Translations under genes and position numbers: made by a program
Notes under the pieces: generated by a model
The model's database searches: none
What the model was told of the DNA's origin: nothing
What the model saw: the letters and a program-made list of their open reading frames with translations, nothing else
Shown here: one piece after another, positions 5,776 to 9,357 of the stretch
How the letters are laid out: every line of letters starts with the position of its first letter
Position numbering within the stretch: position 1 is the stretch's first letter
Source: Streptomyces speibonae
GTDB taxonomy: Bacteria > Actinomycetota > Actinomycetes > Streptomycetales > Streptomycetaceae
Length of the DNA: 9,357 nucleotides
NCBI GenBank assembly: GCA_000715605.1
Contig: KL568559.1
Span: 1 to 9,357 of the forward strand
Direction: 5' to 3'

Positions 5776-8091
5776 TCACCTTCCTCCGGCGCCGAGCCGG
5801 GGCTCGGCGGGCCGGCGTGCCTGGTTGTTTCGGCGTGCCTGCAACTGCTGGCGGATGAGTTCGAGGCTGCGGACGACGGCTCCCACCTCGTCCTGGTAGC
5901 GCGGGAAGTGCACGGTCTTGAGGTCTCCGCCGGCGAGCTTCTCCGCGCTCGCGGCCAGCGCCCGCAGCGGCCGTGCGACGACCAGGTGCACCCAGCCCAG
6001 GCAGATGACGATCGCGGCGAGGCCGAGCAGACCGGCGAGCACGCTGCGGTCCTCGCGCTCGTAGGCGGCGATCTCGAAGGAGTCGGCGTTCTGCCAGCTC
6101 ACGACGGTCCAGCCGAGGTCGGAGGCGACACCGCCGCCGGAGAAGGGGGCCGCCGCGGCGACGGTGACGCTGCCGCCGTCGCGCAGCAGCAGGCCGTTCT
6201 CGACCGGCCCGGCGCCGACCGGCACCCCGGCGGCCCGCACCAGGTCGGGCAGGGTGTCCCCGGGAAGGCCCTCGAAGGCGCGGAAGCCGTCGCTGGCGGC
6301 GAGGGTCTCGGCCTCGGCGTTCACCACCCGGAGCTCACCGAGGCCGGGCCGCTTCAGCAGCGAGTTCAGGAACTCCACGCGCACCTCGCCGACGAGCGTG
6401 ACGCCCTTCTCCTCGGGCACCGGCGCGCCGGCCTGGATCACGGGCTTCTTGCCGCCCTTGCCGGAGACCCGGACCAGGGGCAGGTCCTCGTCGTCGCTCC
6501 ACCCGTGCGGGTCGCCGCCGGCGCGGGCGAGGACCTCGCCGGACCCGTCCACGACGTACAGGGCCTGGTAGCGGGTGTGCTCACGCAGGGCGTCGGACAG
6601 CAGCTCGCCGGCGGCGTCGGGCTTGTCGACGTCGATCAGCCGGGAGGTGGAGACCAGGTCGGCCTGGGCCTCGTTCAGCGCCCGGCGGACCCGGTCGGCG
6701 ACCAGGTCGGTGCGTTCGCGCTGGTCGTTGACCATGGTGGCGGGCACGCTGACCGAGTCGTCGGTGCGGTTCAGCAGCAGGCCGACGGGCACGCACCACA
6801 GGAGCAGCAGGACGGCGGTCACCGCGAGCGGCACCCGGACGCCGAAGCGGGCCCTGCGGCGGCCGGTGCCGGAGCTTTCGCCGTCGGCGTCGCCGGTCAG
6901 CTGGGTCCGCAGGCGCTCCAGGGCGGTGCCGATCCGGGCGGCCTCGCCCCAGCGGGGTATCGCGACCGGCCGGGTCAGGTCACCGCGGGCCAGCCGGCGG
7001 GACTCCAGGAACATCCGCAGCAGCGGTCGCTGCACGGCGGCCCAGAGCACGGCCGCGGCCAGCAGGCCGAGCGCGATCAGGGCACCGGCCGCGACGAGCC
7101 CGTACAGTTCCCGGCCGGCGTCGGCGGCGCCCTGCTGCTGGACCACGGGGAGCATGGCCACCACGGTGAGCCCGAGGCCGGCGGCGACGCTGTCCTTCTC
7201 CGCCGGGTCGGAGGAGGCGAGCGAGGCGTATCCGGCGGTGGTGATCCGCCCGTTGTAGCTGTCGCCCACCAGGGTGCCGCTGACTCCGGGGTAGCCGTGC
7301 GAGCCGGGCTCCCGGGCGGTGACGGGGTGCTCCTCGGTACGGGTGGCCGCCTGGCCGGAGAGGCGGGACATCTGCTTCTGGAGGAAGTCGAGTTCCGTGC
7401 GCTGCTTGTCGGAGTTGAGCGCCTCGGACTCCTCGAATCCGGCGGTGGCGAGGACCTCACCGTCGCGCGCCACGACCGCCATGGTGCGGAACGGGCCCAT
7501 GGAGATGTTGGGCACCGCCAGGCTGTTGGAGGCGATCAGGAGGTGCTGCGGCCCCTCCTTGCGGTCGAGGACCGCCATCGTCATCAGGCGGACGTCGCCG
7601 GTCTCCAGCCGCACCATGCGCGGGGCGAGGGCGTACTCGCCGGTGAGGACGTCCTTGTCGATCCAGGCGAGCGGAATCCTTTCGCCCCGTGCCGCGAGCA
7701 CGTCGCCCGTCTCGAGGTCCAGCACCGTGGTGCCGGTCCACTTCTGGTACGTCCGGCCGAGGTCGGAGAGCACGTCCTCCGGCTCCGCCCGCTCCCCCTT
7801 GCTCAGCGCCGCGGCGGTGCGCTGGAGGTCGGTGACCCGTTCGTCGATCGAGGCGCGCAGCGCGATGGCGCCGTCCTCCGCGAAGTGCTTCTGCGAGGTC
7901 AGGACGGCCTCGGGCACCACGGCCTCACCGCTCGGTCCCAGCACCTTCGCCGTCAGACCGGCCAGGGCGACGATCAGCAGGCACAGCAGGGCGATCGGGG
8001 GGCGGATGCCGCCGAGCAGTGGCATGTCCGCGCGTCTGCGGCGGGATCGCCGCCCAGCCCGTCCCGCGTTCGCGGCACGACTCGATGTCAC
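5776..8091 (-). CDS. Dual sensor / dual HAMP membrane protein without output domain
   Basis: A 771-residue membrane protein with the module membrane segment - exported domain - membrane segment - HAMP present twice. Segments lie at about 28-50, 328-351, 417-440 and 684-705; exported domains at 51-325 and 441-683; HAMP domains at 352-399 (QRPLLRMF, ARGDL) and 706-752 (ARPLRAL, GGDL, DEVG). Each exported domain has a helix followed by a PAS/Cache-like strand pair, TVLDLETGDVLAARG (first) and YVVDGSGEVLARAG (second), which supports an internal duplication. After the second HAMP only about 19 basic residues remain: there is no kinase, cyclase, GGDEF, phosphatase or chemotaxis domain. The GTG at 8091 is chosen because GGAAGAAG (8096-8103) precedes it; the in-frame GTG at 8130 has no ribosome binding site. 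It lies between capA and capB and is followed by capB after 6 bases, so a role in controlling or scaffolding the polymer synthase is inferred; the ligand is unknown. Confidence 0.85.
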   Translation of the reverse strand: MTSSRAANAGRAGRRSRRRRADMPLLGGIRPPIALLCLLIVALAGLTAKVLGPSGEAVVPEAVLTSQKHFAEDGAIALRASIDERVTDLQRTAAALSKGERAEPEDVLSDLGRTYQKWTGTTVLDLETGDVLAARGERIPLAWIDKDVLTGEYALAPRMVRLETGDVRLMTMAVLDRKEGPQHLLIASNSLAVPNISMGPFRTMAVVARDGEVLATAGFEESEALNSDKQRTELDFLQKQMSRLSGQAATRTEEHPVTAREPGSHGYPGVSGTLVGDSYNGRITTAGYASLASSDPAEKDSVAAGLGLTVVAMLPVVQQQGAADAGRELYGLVAAGALIALGLLAAAVLWAAVQRPLLRMFLESRRLARGDLTRPVAIPRWGEAARIGTALERLRTQLTGDADGESSGTGRRRARFGVRVPLAVTAVLLLLWCVPVGLLLNRTDDSVSVPATMVNDQRERTDLVADRVRRALNEAQADLVSTSRLIDVDKPDAAGELLSDALREHTRYQALYVVDGSGEVLARAGGDPHGWSDDEDLPLVRVSGKGGKKPVIQAGAPVPEEKGVTLVGEVRVEFLNSLLKRPGLGELRVVNAEAETLAASDGFRAFEGLPGDTLPDLVRAAGVPVGAGPVENGLLLRDGGSVTVAAAAPFSGGGVASDLGWTVVSWQNADSFEIAAYEREDRSVLAGLLGLAAIVICLGWVHLVVARPLRALAASAEKLAGGDLKTVHFPRYQDEVGAVVRSLELIRQQLQARRNNQARRPAEPRLGAGGR

Positions 8092-8235
8092 CGGTCTTCT
8101 TCCTTGGTCGCAGCGGTGGGTCCAGCGCACGCCGGAGGATCACCGCTCGCGCGGTCGTGCGACGCTGTCACTGAAAAGACTGATAAGCGCCGACATAGTT
8201 GTACGGTCGAACGCAGGAAGGGATTGTGTTCTGCG
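8092..8235. other. capA to HAMP-gene spacer
   Basis: This 144-base gap is the longest inside the operon and has an unusually A/T-rich part at 8166-8230. It could hold an internal promoter for the HAMP-capB-capC-peptidase genes, but I found no minus-strand hexamer pair with correct spacing. A 5-bp stem (ACCGC/GCGGT, 8142-8155) lies in it and is too weak to call a terminator. Confidence 0.4.
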
Positions 8236-9357
8236 TCACCCTTCCAGGGGCAGCGGCTTCAGGCCGTCGCCTCCCGGAGCACCGCGGTTGTAGAGGAACC
8301 CGCTGGTGCGCTGCTCGGCGAGCCGCAGGCGGGAGAGCCGCTCCTCGGAGAGGTCGCCGGGCTTCTCCAGCGACTGCCGCACATCCCGCACCCGGTGGTC
8401 CACGACCGCCCCGTCCGCCGGCTTCTCCCCGGGCTGGAGCTCGGGCGGGATCTCCACGAGGGTCGTACGGTGGCGGGCGCTGACGCCCCACCCGTCCGCG
8501 CTCTCCCGGAACTCGAACCAGCCGATGACGCCCTCCTCGGTGATCCCGGCCGGGGAGGAGTGCCGGGCCACCTGGTTGCCCAGGCTGTAGGCGACCCAGG
8601 TGTCGCCGACCTTCTGGATCGGCTGCACGACGTGGGAGTGGTGACCGATCACGAGGTCGATCCCCGTCTCCTCACTGATCCACTGCGCCAGGTTCAGCTG
8701 CGCGGTGCTGGGCTCGTTGTAGTACTCGGCGCCCCAGTGCACGGAGAGGATGACGACCTCGGCGCCCTTCTCACGGGCGCGGGCCTCGGCCTTGCGGATC
8801 GCGGACGAGCTGGTCTTGTTGAGGATCCAGGGCTTGTCCTCGGGCGTGGGGTGGACGAAGGACTCCCAGGAGTAGGACAGGTGCGCGACCTTGACGCCCT
8901 TGACCTCCCGGATGTTGATCTTCTCGGCCTCCTTGGCCGTCCGCGCCGACCCGGTGTGCCCGAGCCCCAGCTTGTCCAGGGCGTCCAGGGTGTTGCGCAC
9001 ACCCTTCATGCCGTGGTCGTAGGTGTGGTTGGACGCCGTGGAACAGGTGTCGTAGCCCACGTCCTTGACCGCGGTGAGGATCTGCGGCGGCACCAGGAAC
9101 TCCGGGAAACCCTCGAAGGGGCCCTCGGGCTTCCCGACGGGGGTCTCCATGTGGCAGATCGCCAGGTCCGCCTCGCTGATGACAGGCTTGACCCCGGCGA
9201 GCAGCGGCCGGAAGTCCAGCCCCGCCTCGCCCTCGCCGGTCTCCTTGGCATCCTTGGCCGCCTGCTCGATCAGCTCGGGGTGGATGAGGATGTCACCCGC
9301 CGCGGCCACGGTGAACGAGCGCCCGCCGGCCTCGGCCTGCGTCTCGGCCACGGCGGG
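8236..9357 (-). CDS. capA: CapA/PgsA-family protein, metallophosphatase-like fold (5' partial)
   Basis: At least 371 residues of a PGA_cap (CapA/PgsA) domain, a calcineurin-like metal-binding fold. B. subtilis PgsA is a 380-residue membrane-anchored outer-face subunit needed for PGA synthesis and export. Numbering from the GTG at 9351, landmarks in order are AAGDILIHP (17-25), DLAICHMETP (62-71), TASNHTYDHGMKG (105-117), LSVHWGAEY (202-210), IGHHSHVVQP (235-244) and YSLGNQ (255-260), the set of His/Asn/Asp metal-site residues expected. The position usually occupied by Asn in an N-x-E motif is His67. The GTG at 9351 has no ribosome binding site, and no signal or membrane anchor precedes the domain, while the frame stays open to the window edge; the real start and anchor are therefore probably outside. 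Only the C-terminus (TGA at 8236) is certain. It is the first operon gene visible. Confidence 0.9.
   Translation of the reverse strand, partial: PAVAETQAEAGGRSFTVAAAGDILIHPELIEQAAKDAKETGEGEAGLDFRPLLAGVKPVISEADLAICHMETPVGKPEGPFEGFPEFLVPPQILTAVKDVGYDTCSTASNHTYDHGMKGVRNTLDALDKLGLGHTGSARTAKEAEKINIREVKGVKVAHLSYSWESFVHPTPEDKPWILNKTSSSAIRKAEARAREKGAEVVILSVHWGAEYYNEPSTAQLNLAQWISEETGIDLVIGHHSHVVQPIQKVGDTWVAYSLGNQVARHSSPAGITEEGVIGWFEFRESADGWGVSARHRTTLVEIPPELQPGEKPADGAVVDHRVRDVRQSLEKPGDLSEERLSRLRLAEQRTSGFLYNRGAPGGDGLKPLPLEG

Noticed and set aside
8190..8207. Possible operator or promoter around CCGACATAGTTGTACGG
   Set aside because: Only the outer three bases pair as an inverted repeat, and TACGGT has no -35 partner at 17-18 bases.
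7319..8293. Plus-strand open frame opposite the start of the HAMP gene
   Set aside because: A Ser/Arg-rich shadow product with no support from domain, codon use or ribosome binding site.

Overview
The window is very G+C-rich, with coding frames ending almost always in G or C, frequent GTG and TTG starts, short Gly/Ala/Pro-rich linkers and two apparently leaderless starts. This points to a Streptomyces or a close actinomycete relative. No tRNA, rRNA, CRISPR array, insertion sequence or phage gene was seen.

Layout. Positions 1-200 are a G/C-only-like imperfect tandem repeat that forms the 3' end of a minus-strand GT-C glycosyltransferase gene (76-1329, GT87/DUF2029 type). A 74-bp divergent spacer separates it from a plus-strand gene (1404-2285) for an unrecognised single-pass membrane protein with an exported four-cysteine domain. 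That gene converges, across 31 bp with a small hairpin, on the last gene of a long minus-strand operon.

The operon fills 9357-2317 and is the main content. In transcription order it encodes: a CapA/PgsA-type protein (8236-9357, 5' end outside the window); a 771-residue membrane protein with two extracytoplasmic sensor-like modules and two HAMP domains but no output domain (5776-8091); a CapB/PgsB poly-gamma-glutamate synthetase carrying a disordered Tyr/Gln/Glu/Pro repeat tail of about 188 residues (4024-5769); a CapC/PgsC membrane subunit starting with TTG (3471-3953); an 8-codon mini-ORF (3409-3435); and a membrane-anchored NlpC/P60 peptidase (2317-3405).

Interpretation. CapB, CapC and CapA are the three core subunits of the membrane machine that makes and exports poly-gamma-glutamate (PGA) in Bacillus. 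A downstream NlpC/P60 enzyme parallels B. subtilis PgdS, which cuts PGA. I infer an actinomycete PGA or related gamma-linked polyamino-acid system in which an output-less dual sensor sits between the synthase subunits. The sensor insertion and the CapB tail are the two features that depart most from the Bacillus model. The polymer itself is not shown by the sequence.
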